Shown one piece after another: positions 51,399 through 60,249 of a DNA stretch of 64,000 nucleotides; the first letter of the stretch is position 1, and every line of letters starts with the position of its first letter. The stretch is taken from the NCBI RefSeq assembly GCF_004168255.1, contig NZ_SEWG01000001.1:1-64000 (forward strand). Direction: 5' to 3'. The DNA is from Mucilaginibacter terrigena (lineage in GTDB: Bacteria > Bacteroidota > Bacteroidia > Sphingobacteriales > Sphingobacteriaceae). The notes beneath the pieces were generated by a model, which worked only from the letters and a program-made list of their open reading frames with translations, was not told the origin of the DNA and did not search any database. The position numbers and the translations under genes are program-made.

Positions 51399-52472
51399 GT
51401 GAGCCAGGAAGAAAAAGATTATTTAAATTTGAGAAGGAATTTGTTGCACCATAGCATGAAATGGAATGTTTTACCCTACGCTTTAATTACCGCCTTGTCG
51501 GTAATTGCGGCGTTTATACGCACTTATGCGCTGGATATGGGCGCATTAGTGAATTTTTGGGTAACCGTTTTTCAAATCGCCATGCTATCCCTTGTTTGGA
51601 TAGTGATAAAAACCATCGGTAACAAACTCAATAACTATTTACCATTTGAAGAAAGCGTAGTTAAACGAACGCTTTTACAGATCCTGATCTCCCTTGTTAT
51701 AATTACCCCGCTGTACGTGGGCTTTGTTCATATCATAAGGGGCTTTCATCTTGCCTTTATGAACACGGCTTTTCTTGCTATTGGCACTGTGTTGTTCTTT
51801 GTACTGGTATTGTTTATGAACCTGGCTTACAACGCGTATTTTTTCTTTCGCGAGTGGGAGAATTCCATTAAAGAAAAAGCACAACTGCAAATTGAGGCTG
51901 CCGAACTGGGTAAGGACCGGTCGATGATGAAATATCACCATTTAAAGAACCAGGTTAATCCGCATTTTCTGTTCAACACCTTTACCTCATTAGATGGACT
52001 GATACAAACAGATCCCGACCTGGCATCTGATTTTGTGCGGCATCTATCCAAGGTCTACCGTTATGTTTTACAAAACAAAGAGAACGAGGTAGTAACCCTG
52101 CAAACAGAAATTGATTTTATAGGCCACTATATCAGGCTGCTTAAAATACGTTATAAAGATACCTTCGGCATCAAAATCAATATTTCAGAAGCGGCGCTCG
52201 ATCATGAAATTGTGATGGTAACCCTGCAAATGCTGATAGATAACGCTATTAAACATAACTCCTTACAGGTAAGCAGTCCGCTAAACGTAACCATTTGGGA
52301 CGAAGGTGACTACCTGCATGTGCGGAATAATAAGCAACTGCGTAAGCAGATAGAAACATCTAATCAACAAGGCTTACAACAATTGAAGGAACTGTATTCT
52401 TTTTTAACCGATAAGCAGGTTATTGTAAATGATAAGGCTGAATTTTTTGAGATAAAACTACCCCTGCTATGA
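51399..52472 (+). CDS. LytS-type sensor histidine kinase
   Basis: About 358 residues: four membrane helices in the first ~150 residues (LPYALITALSVIAAF, NFWVTVFQIAMLSLVWIV, TLLQILISLVIITPLYVGF, FLAIGTVLFFVLVLFMNLAY), then a cytoplasmic His_kinase domain with NQVNPHFLFNTFTSLDG (phospho-acceptor His) and a HATPase N box LQMLIDNAIKHNS. Start uncertain: TTG 51384 overlaps the candidate -7 element, so GTG 51399 is chosen and ATG 51456 is the alternative. The stop overlaps the response regulator by 4 bases. Confidence 0.85.
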   Translation: MSQEEKDYLNLRRNLLHHSMKWNVLPYALITALSVIAAFIRTYALDMGALVNFWVTVFQIAMLSLVWIVIKTIGNKLNNYLPFEESVVKRTLLQILISLVIITPLYVGFVHIIRGFHLAFMNTAFLAIGTVLFFVLVLFMNLAYNAYFFFREWENSIKEKAQLQIEAAELGKDRSMMKYHHLKNQVNPHFLFNTFTSLDGLIQTDPDLASDFVRHLSKVYRYVLQNKENEVVTLQTEIDFIGHYIRLLKIRYKDTFGIKINISEAALDHEIVMVTLQMLIDNAIKHNSLQVSSPLNVTIWDEGDYLHVRNNKQLRKQIETSNQQGLQQLKELYSFLTDKQVIVNDKAEFFEIKLPLL

Positions 52473-53233
52473 GAATACTGATAATTGAAGATGAAAGCCT
52501 GGTGGCCGAAAGCTTGATAAAACTGGTTAAGCAATTAGAACCATCAGCAACTATACTAGGGCCTTTATCAGAAGTAAAGCAAGCTATACAATGGTTTGCA
52601 GACAATCCGCAGCCCGATCTTATCCTGTCAGATATTCAATTGGCTGATGGTATAAGCCTGGATATTTTTGCCGGAAACACACTTACCTGTCCCATTATTT
52701 TTACCACCGCTTATAACGAATATGCCATCCGCGCTTTTAAGGTAAACAGCATTGATTATTTGTTGAAACCCGTAGATAAAGCAGAGCTGGGTGCCGCGTT
52801 TAAAAAATTCCACCTCATGCAATCAAAGTTTGATGACGCGGGGTATTTGCGCGAGATTAAAGACCTGTTTGTTAATTTTAATAGTCCCAAGCCTTTTAAA
52901 GAACGGTTTGCCGTGCATATAGGCCGATCGGTAACTTTGGTGCCGGTGCAAAATATCGCCTGCTTTTTGAAAGAAGAACTGATCTTTTTGATCGACCATG
53001 AAGGTACCCGTTTCATTACAGATTACCGCTCGTTAGATGAGGTGGAGGAACTGGTAAACAGCAAAGTATTTTACCGCGCCAACCGGCAAAACTTAATCCA
53101 TTTGCCGTTTATTGAAAGCTACCGAGGCGATGATACCGGCAAACTCACCCTCAAAATGCGCGATATAAAAACCAATGATCTCATCATCAGCAAAGAGAAA
53201 GCTGCTGATTTCAAAAAGTGGTTTGATCAATAG
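52469..53233 (+). CDS. LytTR family response regulator
   Basis: 254 residues: receiver domain with Asp in DLILSDIQLADG and Lys in YLLKPVDKAEL, and a C-terminal LytTR DNA-binding domain (FAVHIGRSVTLVPVQNIACFLKEEL...VFYRANRQNLIHLPFIESYR). It pairs with the upstream LytS-type kinase. LytTR proteins bind direct repeats of ~9-13 bp at two-turn spacing; matching repeats lie in front of this operon and of the efflux operon downstream, which indicates the regulon. Confidence 0.92.
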   Translation: MRILIIEDESLVAESLIKLVKQLEPSATILGPLSEVKQAIQWFADNPQPDLILSDIQLADGISLDIFAGNTLTCPIIFTTAYNEYAIRAFKVNSIDYLLKPVDKAELGAAFKKFHLMQSKFDDAGYLREIKDLFVNFNSPKPFKERFAVHIGRSVTLVPVQNIACFLKEELIFLIDHEGTRFITDYRSLDEVEELVNSKVFYRANRQNLIHLPFIESYRGDDTGKLTLKMRDIKTNDLIISKEKAADFKKWFDQ

Positions 53234-53242
53234 TTTCCCTTC

Positions 53243-53276
53243 TTCCGTTTCGGTGTTCAATTCTTCCGTTTCGCTG
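53243..53276 (+). promoter_or_regulatory. LytTR-type direct-repeat operator (site 2)
   Basis: TTCCGTTTCGGTG (53243-53255) and TTCCGTTTCGCTG (53264-53276), identical in 12 of 13 bases and exactly 21 bases apart. The left half is identical to site 1. It lies 71 bases before the TolC-type gene, with TTTTTC (53283-53288) and TTTG (53312-53315) spaced as at site 1. Confidence 0.68.
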
Positions 53277-53347
53277 CATTACTTTTTCTAAATAGCTTAC
53301 ATAGCTGTCTCTTTGTCACATAATTAATTGACAAAAAGAATCAAGTA

Positions 53348-54610
53348 ATGAAACATCTACTTCTTATCATCGGCATTTGCGGTGCAATATTTACCGCCAA
53401 TGCCCAAACCACCAAGCTGCTTCGCCTGGAGGACTGCTACGTGCAGGCCCGAGCAAATTATCCGCTGGTAAACCGGCAGCAACTCATCAGCAAAAGCGCG
53501 CAGTATTCTATCGAAAACGCCGCCAAAGGTTATTTACCGCAAATCAGCATTAACGGGCAAGCCACTTATCAAAGTGATGTAACCCAGGTCCCTATTAAAC
53601 TGTCGGGTGTTGATGTGCCAACTATCAGCAAAGATCAGTACAAGGCTTTTGCCAGTATCAATCAAACCATTTATGATGGCGGCGCTATCAAATTGAAAAA
53701 ACAGATGATCCAGGCAGAAGCCGATCTGAACAGCCAGCAGTTGGAAGTTGACCTGTATCAGCTAAAGGAGCGGATCAATCAACTCTTTTTCGGGGTATTG
53801 ATAGCCAACCAGCAATTAGCACAGACCGATACCGTTAAACGCGACATTCAACTGGGTCTGTCTAAAGTAAACGCAGCCATTGTTAACGGAACAGCGCTAA
53901 AATCAAACGCTGATGTTTTACAGGCCGAGTTGCTAAAATTAGAACAGCGCGGTATTGAACTGAAAGCTACACGGTCGGCATTTATGCAGATGCTGGGTTT
54001 ATTTATTAACCAGCCTTTAGCTGATGATTACGTATTGGAAATGCCTGCGCAAATAATTGCCAATTCCGCCATTAGCCGCCCTGAGCTTAAACTTTTTGAT
54101 GCGCAAAAAACGCTGATCGACTATCAAGCAAAAAACGTTACCTCAAAAAATCTGCCTAAACTGGGCTTATTCCTTGAGGGTGGTTACGGTCGCCCGGCTT
54201 TAAATATGCTGCAAAATAATTTCGATAGCTATTATGTAAGCGGCTTACGCATGAGCTGGTCGTTATCCGGCTTTTACACCAGCAAAAAGGAAAAAGCCAT
54301 ACTGGCCATGAACAGCCGGTTTGTTGATTATCAAAAGGAAACCTTCCTTTTAAATACCAACCTGCAGCTTAAACAGGCAAGCGCGGACCAGGCTAAAAGC
54401 ACCAATCTTATCGCTTCCGATAATGCCATCATTAGCCTGCGCTCCCGGATAAAAAATACAGCCTTGGCACAATTGCAATACGGCGTGATCAACGCTAACG
54501 ATTACCTGCGCGAAGTAAATGCCGAAGATCAGGCTAAACAAAACCAAACGCTGCACGGCATACAGTTGCTTATGGCGCAATACAATCAAAAAACAACATC
54601 GGGAAACTAA
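53348..54610 (+). CDS. TolC family outer-membrane efflux protein
   Basis: 420 residues with a signal peptide (to TANAQ, ~20). Long alpha-helical hairpins with LEDCYVQARANYPLVNRQQ at the start, AAKGYLPQISINGQATYQ strand, TIYDGGAIKLKKQM and an internal duplication (LRMSWSLSGFYTSKKEKAILAMNS in the second half) mark the TolC fold. It forms the outer-membrane exit channel for the ABC pump encoded downstream. It is the first gene of the efflux operon and preceded by LytTR site 2. Confidence 0.9.
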   Translation: MKHLLLIIGICGAIFTANAQTTKLLRLEDCYVQARANYPLVNRQQLISKSAQYSIENAAKGYLPQISINGQATYQSDVTQVPIKLSGVDVPTISKDQYKAFASINQTIYDGGAIKLKKQMIQAEADLNSQQLEVDLYQLKERINQLFFGVLIANQQLAQTDTVKRDIQLGLSKVNAAIVNGTALKSNADVLQAELLKLEQRGIELKATRSAFMQMLGLFINQPLADDYVLEMPAQIIANSAISRPELKLFDAQKTLIDYQAKNVTSKNLPKLGLFLEGGYGRPALNMLQNNFDSYYVSGLRMSWSLSGFYTSKKEKAILAMNSRFVDYQKETFLLNTNLQLKQASADQAKSTNLIASDNAIISLRSRIKNTALAQLQYGVINANDYLREVNAEDQAKQNQTLHGIQLLMAQYNQKTTSGN

Positions 54611-54629
54611 ACACCAATTAATCAACAAC

Positions 54630-55562
54630 ATGAAAAAGATAATTATAATAGCACTTACAGCTCTCATTTTTACAGCATGTACTAACAGCGACAAGGAGTA
54701 CGATGCATCCGGCACATTTGAAACTACCGAGGTAATGATCTCGGCAGAGGCTACGGGCGAGATCAAACAATTTGACATTAAAGAAGGCGATGTATTAAAA
54801 GCCGGCCAATACCTGGGCTATATTGATACCATTCAGCTTAAATTAAAGAAGGAGCAACTCCAATCGCAGATCAATTCTGTACAAAGCCGTACGCAGGATA
54901 TTACAGCGCAAACCAATCCCTACAACAAGCAACTAGCGCTAACACAAACCACCTTAAATACACAGTTGCATGAAAAAAAACGCATTGAGAACCTGCTGAA
55001 AGCGGATGCCGCCACCCCAAAACAGTTGGACGATATTAACGCCGAGGTAGATGCTACCCAAAAACGCCTTGAACTGATCAAAAGTCAACGTGAAGCACAG
55101 CTATCAGCACTAAATATTCAGAATGATGGACTGGTAAAAGATGTTGCTCCGTTACAAGCACAGATAGATCAGATTAATGATCGGCTGGCTAAAAGCCGCA
55201 TTGTTAACGAAGTAAGCGGAACCGTTTTAACCAAATATGCCGAGGTAAATGAACTGATGACAGAAGGCAAACCACTATATAAAATTGCCGACCTAAGTAC
55301 TCTTATTTTAAGAGCTTACCTATCCGGTAATCAGTTATCGGCTATAAAAATTGGGCAGTCGGTTAAAGTGATGATCAATGATGTGAATGGCAAATACAAA
55401 AACTACAGCGGCAAAATTGAATGGATAAGTAACAGCGCCGAGTTTACGCCTAAAACTATCCAAACCAAAGATGAACGCGCCAACCTGGTATACGCCGTAA
55501 AAATAAGGGTACCTAATGATGGTTATTTAAAAATAGGCATGTATGCCGATGTAAAACTTTAA
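54630..55562 (+). CDS. HlyD-type membrane fusion lipoprotein
   Basis: 310 residues starting at 54630 with a lipoprotein signal (LTALIFTAC lipobox). An upstream in-frame start would lie inside the TolC gene and is rejected. A lipoyl/barrel-sandwich motif (AEATGEIKQFDIKEGDVLKAGQYLGYIDT) is followed by a coiled-coil hairpin (~75-180) and a barrel with SGTVLTKYAEVNELMTEGKPLYKIAD. It links the inner-membrane ABC permeases to the TolC-like channel. The next gene starts 2 bases after the stop. Confidence 0.9.
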   Translation: MKKIIIIALTALIFTACTNSDKEYDASGTFETTEVMISAEATGEIKQFDIKEGDVLKAGQYLGYIDTIQLKLKKEQLQSQINSVQSRTQDITAQTNPYNKQLALTQTTLNTQLHEKKRIENLLKADAATPKQLDDINAEVDATQKRLELIKSQREAQLSALNIQNDGLVKDVAPLQAQIDQINDRLAKSRIVNEVSGTVLTKYAEVNELMTEGKPLYKIADLSTLILRAYLSGNQLSAIKIGQSVKVMINDVNGKYKNYSGKIEWISNSAEFTPKTIQTKDERANLVYAVKIRVPNDGYLKIGMYADVKL

Positions 55563-55564
55563 CC

Positions 55565-56482
55565 ATGGAAGCAGTTGTATTGAATAACGTTAGCAAAACC
55601 TACGGCAAAGAGCGCAAGGTTGCGGTAGATAGTGTCTCTCTCACCGTAAATAAAGGCGAGCTGTTTGGGTTGATCGGTCCTGATGGTGCGGGTAAAACCA
55701 GCATATTCAGAATGTTGACCACGTTATTATTACCCGACGGCGGAACCGCTACGGTTGACGGCTTTGATATTGTGAAAGATTATAAACAGATCCGTAATAA
55801 CGTAGGCTATATGCCGGGGAAATTCTCGCTTTATCAGGATCTGACGATTGAAGAGAATATCAACTTTTTTGCTACGGTGTTTGGTACCAGCGTTGAAGAA
55901 AACTATGATTTGATAAAGGACATCTACGTACAGATAGAACCCTTTAAAAATCGCCGGGCAGGTAAATTATCAGGCGGCATGAAACAGAAGCTGGCATTGT
56001 GCTGCGCTTTGATCCACAAACCTACAGTACTTTTTTTAGACGAGCCAACCACAGGGGTAGACCCGGTTTCGCGCAAAGAGTTTTGGGAGATGCTGAAGCG
56101 CTTAAAACAGCAGGATATTACCATAGTGGTTTCTACCCCATACATGGATGAAGCAACCCTTTGCGACAGGATAGCGCTGATACAAAACGGCAGGATATTG
56201 CAAATTGATACGCCCGATAAAATTGTACAAAGCTATCCTGACAAGCTGTACCAAATTAAAGCCGACAGGATGTACGATCTACTTAAAGAGCTAAACGTAT
56301 ACCCTAAAACTTTAAGCTGCTTCACTTTTGGCGAATACCTGCATTTGTCGTTAACCGACGAGAGCGAACAGGCGGAGAAAGAACTGATACAACACTTACA
56401 AAATAAAGGCTTCCACAATATTGAAATGGGTGCCGTAACGCCAGGCATTGAAGACTGCTTTATCCAACTGCTGAAAAAATGA
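55565..56482 (+). CDS. ABC transporter ATPase 1 of a YbhF-like pair
   Basis: 305-residue ABC ATPase: Walker A GPDGAGKTS, Q-loop region YMPGKFSLYQDLT, canonical signature LSGGMKQK, Walker B VLFLDEPTTGVDP. The switch-histidine position reads STPYMDEA, so the His is Pro. It resembles the first half of the fused E. coli YbhF. Combined with the second ATPase (4-base overlap), it gives one canonical and one degenerate ATP site. A ~60-residue C-terminal domain follows. Confidence 0.9.
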   Translation: MEAVVLNNVSKTYGKERKVAVDSVSLTVNKGELFGLIGPDGAGKTSIFRMLTTLLLPDGGTATVDGFDIVKDYKQIRNNVGYMPGKFSLYQDLTIEENINFFATVFGTSVEENYDLIKDIYVQIEPFKNRRAGKLSGGMKQKLALCCALIHKPTVLFLDEPTTGVDPVSRKEFWEMLKRLKQQDITIVVSTPYMDEATLCDRIALIQNGRILQIDTPDKIVQSYPDKLYQIKADRMYDLLKELNVYPKTLSCFTFGEYLHLSLTDESEQAEKELIQHLQNKGFHNIEMGAVTPGIEDCFIQLLKK

Positions 56483-57219
56483 AAGAGACCGTTATAAAAA
56501 CAGATAAACTAACCAAACGCTTTGGCGACTTTGTGGCCACTAATGAGATAAGTCTGGAAGTTTACAAAGGCGAGATCTTTGGCTTTTTAGGAGCCAATGG
56601 GGCAGGTAAAACTACTGCCATGCGCATGCTTTGCGGTCTATCAATCCCCTCATCGGGGCAGGCTACTATCGCGGGTTTTGATGTGTATAAACAAACAGAG
56701 CATATCAAAAAGCACATTGGCTACATGAGTCAGAAGTTTTCGCTGTACGAGGACCTTACAGTGCTGGAGAATATTCGGTTCTTCGGCGGTATCTACGGCC
56801 TGAGTAATGCTGATATCAAAACAAAAAGCGAAGCTTTACTTAATGAACTTGGCTTGCAGGATGAAGCTAAAACGCTGGTAGGCTCGTTACCGCTTGGCTG
56901 GAAGCAAAAGCTATCTTTTTCGGTGGCCATATTGCACGATCCTAAAATCGTTTTCCTTGATGAACCTACCGGTGGCGTTGACCCGGTAACGCGGCGTCAA
57001 TTCTGGGACCTGATCTATAACGCCGCGGATAGGGGCATTACCATATTTGTTACCACACACTATATGGACGAGGCCGAATACTGTAACCGGATATCGATTA
57101 TGGTTGATGGTCGCATACAAGCGCTGGACAGCCCTGCAAATCTTAAAAAACAGTTCAATGCATCATCTATGGATGAAGTGTTTTTTGAATTGGCCAGAGG
57201 GGCGAAGCGGGGAGAGTAA
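56479..57219 (+). CDS. ABC transporter ATPase 2 of a YbhF-like pair
   Basis: 246-residue ABC ATPase: Walker A GANGAGKTT, Q-loop YMSQKFSLYEDLT, Walker B VFLDEPTGGVDP and switch His in FVTTHYMDEA. The signature is LPLGWKQK instead of LSGGQ. Its Walker/His elements would pair with the intact signature of ATPase 1 to give the working site. Homologous to the second half of YbhF, here a separate gene. Confidence 0.9.
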   Translation: MKETVIKTDKLTKRFGDFVATNEISLEVYKGEIFGFLGANGAGKTTAMRMLCGLSIPSSGQATIAGFDVYKQTEHIKKHIGYMSQKFSLYEDLTVLENIRFFGGIYGLSNADIKTKSEALLNELGLQDEAKTLVGSLPLGWKQKLSFSVAILHDPKIVFLDEPTGGVDPVTRRQFWDLIYNAADRGITIFVTTHYMDEAEYCNRISIMVDGRIQALDSPANLKKQFNASSMDEVFFELARGAKRGE

Positions 57220-57237
57220 CATCACAAAAAAATTAAC

Positions 57238-58344
57238 ATGAAACAGTTTTTCATATTCGTAAAAAAAGAGTTTGCACATGTGCTGCGCGATAAAAAAACG
57301 CTGCTCATTCTTTTCGGCTTGCCGGTAGCGCAAATTTTGATATTTGGCTTCGCGCTCACTAATGAGGTGAAGAAATCAAAGATCGTTATTGTCGACCAGG
57401 CAAAGGACCCGGCATCGCAAGCCATTATCACAAAAGTGGGCGTAAGCCAGTATTTTCAGATAGAGAATACGGTTGCCAACAAACGGCAGATAGAAGATCA
57501 ATTTAAACAGGGAAAGATTAAAATGGCTGTGGTTTTTCCGCCGTATTTTAACCGCGATCTACTGCATCAAAACAAGGCGACCATACAGGTAATAACCGAC
57601 GCTACCGATCCTAATACTGCTAACACCTTAACCAACTATTTTTCGGCCATAGTAGCCGATTACCAAGCGGAGCTAAACCAAACCAAAGCTATGCCTTACC
57701 GCATAACTACAGAAATGCGGATGCTTTACAACCCCGGCCTAAAAGGCGCGCCCAATTTTGTACCGGGTGTAATGGCGCTGGTGCTGATGCTGGTTTGTGT
57801 AATGATGACCGCTATTTCTATTGTAAAGGAAAAAGAAACCGGTACTATGGAGATCCTGCTGGTATCGCCTTTCCGGCCTATCATGGTTATTTTGGCAAAA
57901 GCGTTGCCTTACCTGATGTTATCGCTGGTTAATTTATGCATCATCTTACTTGTAAGCGTATTTGTATTACAGCTGCCGGTTAACGGAAGTTTGCTGCTGC
58001 TATTTGCAGAGAGTACACTTTTCATCATTACCTGTTTATCACTGGGATTGCTTATTTCCGTAAAAACAGAATCTCAGCAGGTAGCTATGCTAATTTCGTT
58101 AATGGGGATGTTGCTGCCTACCGTAATGTTCAGCGGTTTTATGTTTCCTATTGAAAATATGCCTATGGGGCTGCAGGTACTATCAAATGTTATCCCTGCC
58201 AAATGGTATTATATCATCGTAAAATCCATTATGATAAAAGGTGTGGGCTTTTCAGCCATCTGGAAAGAAACATTCATCCTGGTGGGCATTACTGTAGTCC
58301 TTTTAATTATCAGCATCAAAAACTTTAAAATACGTCTGGCATGA
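57238..58344 (+). CDS. ABC-2 type permease 1 (YbhS/YbhR-like)
   Basis: 368 residues: N-terminal helix, large periplasmic region (~40-165) and five membrane helices in the C-terminal half (FVPGVMALVLMLVCVMMTAISIVKEKETGTMEILLVSPF, ALPYLMLSLVNLCIILLVSV, VAMLISLMGMLLPTVMFSGFMFPIENMP). This is the ABC-2 exporter pattern of the YbhS/YbhR and DrrB-like families. It overlaps the second permease gene by 4 bases. Confidence 0.9.
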   Translation: MKQFFIFVKKEFAHVLRDKKTLLILFGLPVAQILIFGFALTNEVKKSKIVIVDQAKDPASQAIITKVGVSQYFQIENTVANKRQIEDQFKQGKIKMAVVFPPYFNRDLLHQNKATIQVITDATDPNTANTLTNYFSAIVADYQAELNQTKAMPYRITTEMRMLYNPGLKGAPNFVPGVMALVLMLVCVMMTAISIVKEKETGTMEILLVSPFRPIMVILAKALPYLMLSLVNLCIILLVSVFVLQLPVNGSLLLLFAESTLFIITCLSLGLLISVKTESQQVAMLISLMGMLLPTVMFSGFMFPIENMPMGLQVLSNVIPAKWYYIIVKSIMIKGVGFSAIWKETFILVGITVVLLIISIKNFKIRLA

Positions 58345-59459
58345 GAACCATCAGATTTTTACTCGCAAAAGAGTTTCGTCAAATATTCCGCAACAAAGCC
58401 ATACTGGCCATGATATTGGTAGTACCGGTAATGCAACTGGTGGTACTGCCGCTGGCCGCCAACTACGAAGTAAAAAATATTAATATCAGCGTGGTGGATA
58501 ACGATCACTCTACCTACTCGGCAAAGTTGATCTTCAAAGTCACCTCGTCTGGTTATTTCAGAATGACCGAAGCCAAAAACACGTTTAACGACGCGTTTAA
58601 ATTGATAGAAACAGATAAAGCCGATCTGGTACTGGAAATTCCGCATGGTTTTGAGCAACGGCTGATCAGGGAAGACGAACAAAAACTGTTCATCGCCGTA
58701 AACGCTATCAACGGCACCAAGGCCAACCTGGGCGGCGCTTATCTGAATAACATCATCCGCAATTTTAATGCTGACCTGCGTTTGCAAATGATAGTGCCCG
58801 GCAAGCTAAACCCCATGCCGGTTGTTGAGATTGCCCCGACCAACTGGTATAATCCATTGCTGGATTATCATGTATTTATGGTGCCGGGCATATTGGCCGT
58901 GCTGTTAACAATGATTGGCAGCTACCTTACCGCGTTGAATATTGTTAAGGAAAAAGAAGTAGGTACCATAGAACAGATCAACGTTACACCGATCAAAAAG
59001 CACCACTTTATATTGGGTAAACTTATTCCGTTTTTGGTGCTGAGTCTGGTTGTTTTTACGCTTGGATTGATAGTAGCCTGGGCTGTTTATGGCATTGTGC
59101 CGGCGGGCAGCATAGGGCTGATGTATGGGTTTATCCTCATCTATCTTTTAGCGGTTTTGGGTTTAGGTTTGCTCATATCCACCTATTGCGACACCCAGCA
59201 GCAAGCCATGTTCATCGCATTCTTTTTCCTGATGATATTTATTATGATGGGTGGACTGTTTACGCCGATTGAGAGCATGCCGGGCTGGGCCAAATCGCTG
59301 ACAGCGTTAAACCCGGTAAGTTATATGATAGATGTGATGCGGATGATTGTCTTAAAAGGCAGCGGGTTTAATAATATTAAACACCAACTGATGAAAGTTT
59401 TTTTATTTGCAGTAGTTTTTAATAGTTGGGCAATATGGAACTACAAAAAAACGACTTAA
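58341..59459 (+). CDS. ABC-2 type permease 2 (YbhS/YbhR-like)
   Basis: 372 residues with the same layout as permease 1 (N-terminal helix, periplasmic domain, then ALNIVKEKEVGTIEQINVTPIKKHHFILGKLIPF and FTPIESMPGWAKSLTALNPVSYMIDVMRMI). The two probably form a heterodimeric channel. It is the last gene of the TolC-HlyD-ABC-ABC-permease-permease operon, which should export a drug, lipid or membrane-active compound. A weak AAAAAGC...GCTTTTT hairpin near 59495-59525 may end the transcript. Confidence 0.9.
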   Translation: MRTIRFLLAKEFRQIFRNKAILAMILVVPVMQLVVLPLAANYEVKNINISVVDNDHSTYSAKLIFKVTSSGYFRMTEAKNTFNDAFKLIETDKADLVLEIPHGFEQRLIREDEQKLFIAVNAINGTKANLGGAYLNNIIRNFNADLRLQMIVPGKLNPMPVVEIAPTNWYNPLLDYHVFMVPGILAVLLTMIGSYLTALNIVKEKEVGTIEQINVTPIKKHHFILGKLIPFLVLSLVVFTLGLIVAWAVYGIVPAGSIGLMYGFILIYLLAVLGLGLLISTYCDTQQQAMFIAFFFLMIFIMMGGLFTPIESMPGWAKSLTALNPVSYMIDVMRMIVLKGSGFNNIKHQLMKVFLFAVVFNSWAIWNYKKTT

Positions 59460-59777
59460 GGCCAATTAAACCGCTGTTTGACATTAGTTATAAAAAGCAT
59501 CTTAGTAGTAATTTACAGGGCTTTTTGTTGTTTAACCGGGAGGTAGGCGTTACAATAGAAAATCTGATAGCATTTTCGACATTTTCAAACTCGTTAATAT
59601 AGATTAATAAATGCTTATTTTAACCCGTCACGCAATCATTGATGAGGAGCATTTATTGATTATGCGGTGTGCACAGGGGGGAATGCACGAGGTTATTTTA
59701 ACAACCGCAAATAAGATCGGTAGGGCTTTTTTAAATAGTTTAGCTTGAATGGCCGTTCATGACGTTAAACAAATGCC

Positions 59778-59951
59778 ATGAAAAAAAGGAAAGCAGAAAG
59801 AATCCTCCGTCCGGTAGACATATGCATTAAACTCGAAACTCAAAAGGAATTAGACGATAATGTGGAGATTAAGAAAAAGGCGCTTTTAGATTTTATCGTA
59901 AAGCTTTTAGTTGAAACTACTCTAAAAGAATACGACAAGACTGATGATTAG
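59778..59951 (+). CDS. Small charged protein (57 residues)
   Basis: ATG 59778 to TAG 59951. A highly charged, helical sequence (MKKRKAERILRPVDICIKLET, then VEIKKKALLDFIVKLLVETTL with a regular hydrophobic heptad). It has the composition of real small Bacteroidota proteins rather than of AT-rich noise. No family is recognised; a small regulator or an accessory protein of a former mobile element is possible. There is no clear promoter. Confidence 0.45.
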   Translation: MKKRKAERILRPVDICIKLETQKELDDNVEIKKKALLDFIVKLLVETTLKEYDKTDD

Positions 59952-60067
59952 ACTCTAAATTTAACTTTCTGATAATTAGTGTATTGTGATAAGTTTAAAA
60001 TAGCATGTTATTAAGGGTTTGGACACTAAATACTTGATAATCAGATATTTTTAAATCTCTGAAGCGA

Positions 60068-60126
60068 AAAAGCCTTTTAAAGCATTGATTTTAATCGTTT
60101 GAAAATCAATGCTTTAAAAGGCTTTT
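60068..60126. terminator. 25-bp perfect inverted repeat
   Basis: AAAAGCCTTTTAAAGCATTG... (60068-60092) is exactly matched by its inverse (60102-60126) around a 9-base loop. The arms begin with A-runs and end with TTTT on both strands, so it can act as a bidirectional terminator; its length is unusual for that alone. The rest of 59952-60249 holds only repeat copy B. Confidence 0.6.
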
Positions 60127-60145
60127 AATTTGTATTTGCAAAGTT

Positions 60146-60240
60146 TCAAGGATTACATTCGAACACTTAACATCATTTTTGGTGTTTTTTGGATAATTTA
60201 AAATTATAATAAAATAAGGTGGGTAGCATTTCCGAACGCA
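60146..60240. repeat. Diverged ~90-bp direct repeat, copy B
   Basis: Partner of copy A (46566-46655), same orientation. Shared blocks are TTCGAACACTTAAC versus ATCGAACACTTAAC, CATTTTT and TTTAAAATT with similar spacing. It marks the right side of the accessory block, next to an AraC pseudogene. Possible attachment-site scar. Confidence 0.5.
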
Positions 60241-60249
60241 GGGTATAAT

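Noticed and set aside
54519..54629. Upstream start for the HlyD-type gene
   Set aside because: The extension lies inside the TolC-type gene and would bury the lipoprotein signal that begins at 54630.
59611..59748. A 45-codon plus-strand frame before the 57-residue gene
   Set aside because: No family, no hydrophobic pattern, and a length expected by chance in AT-rich sequence.
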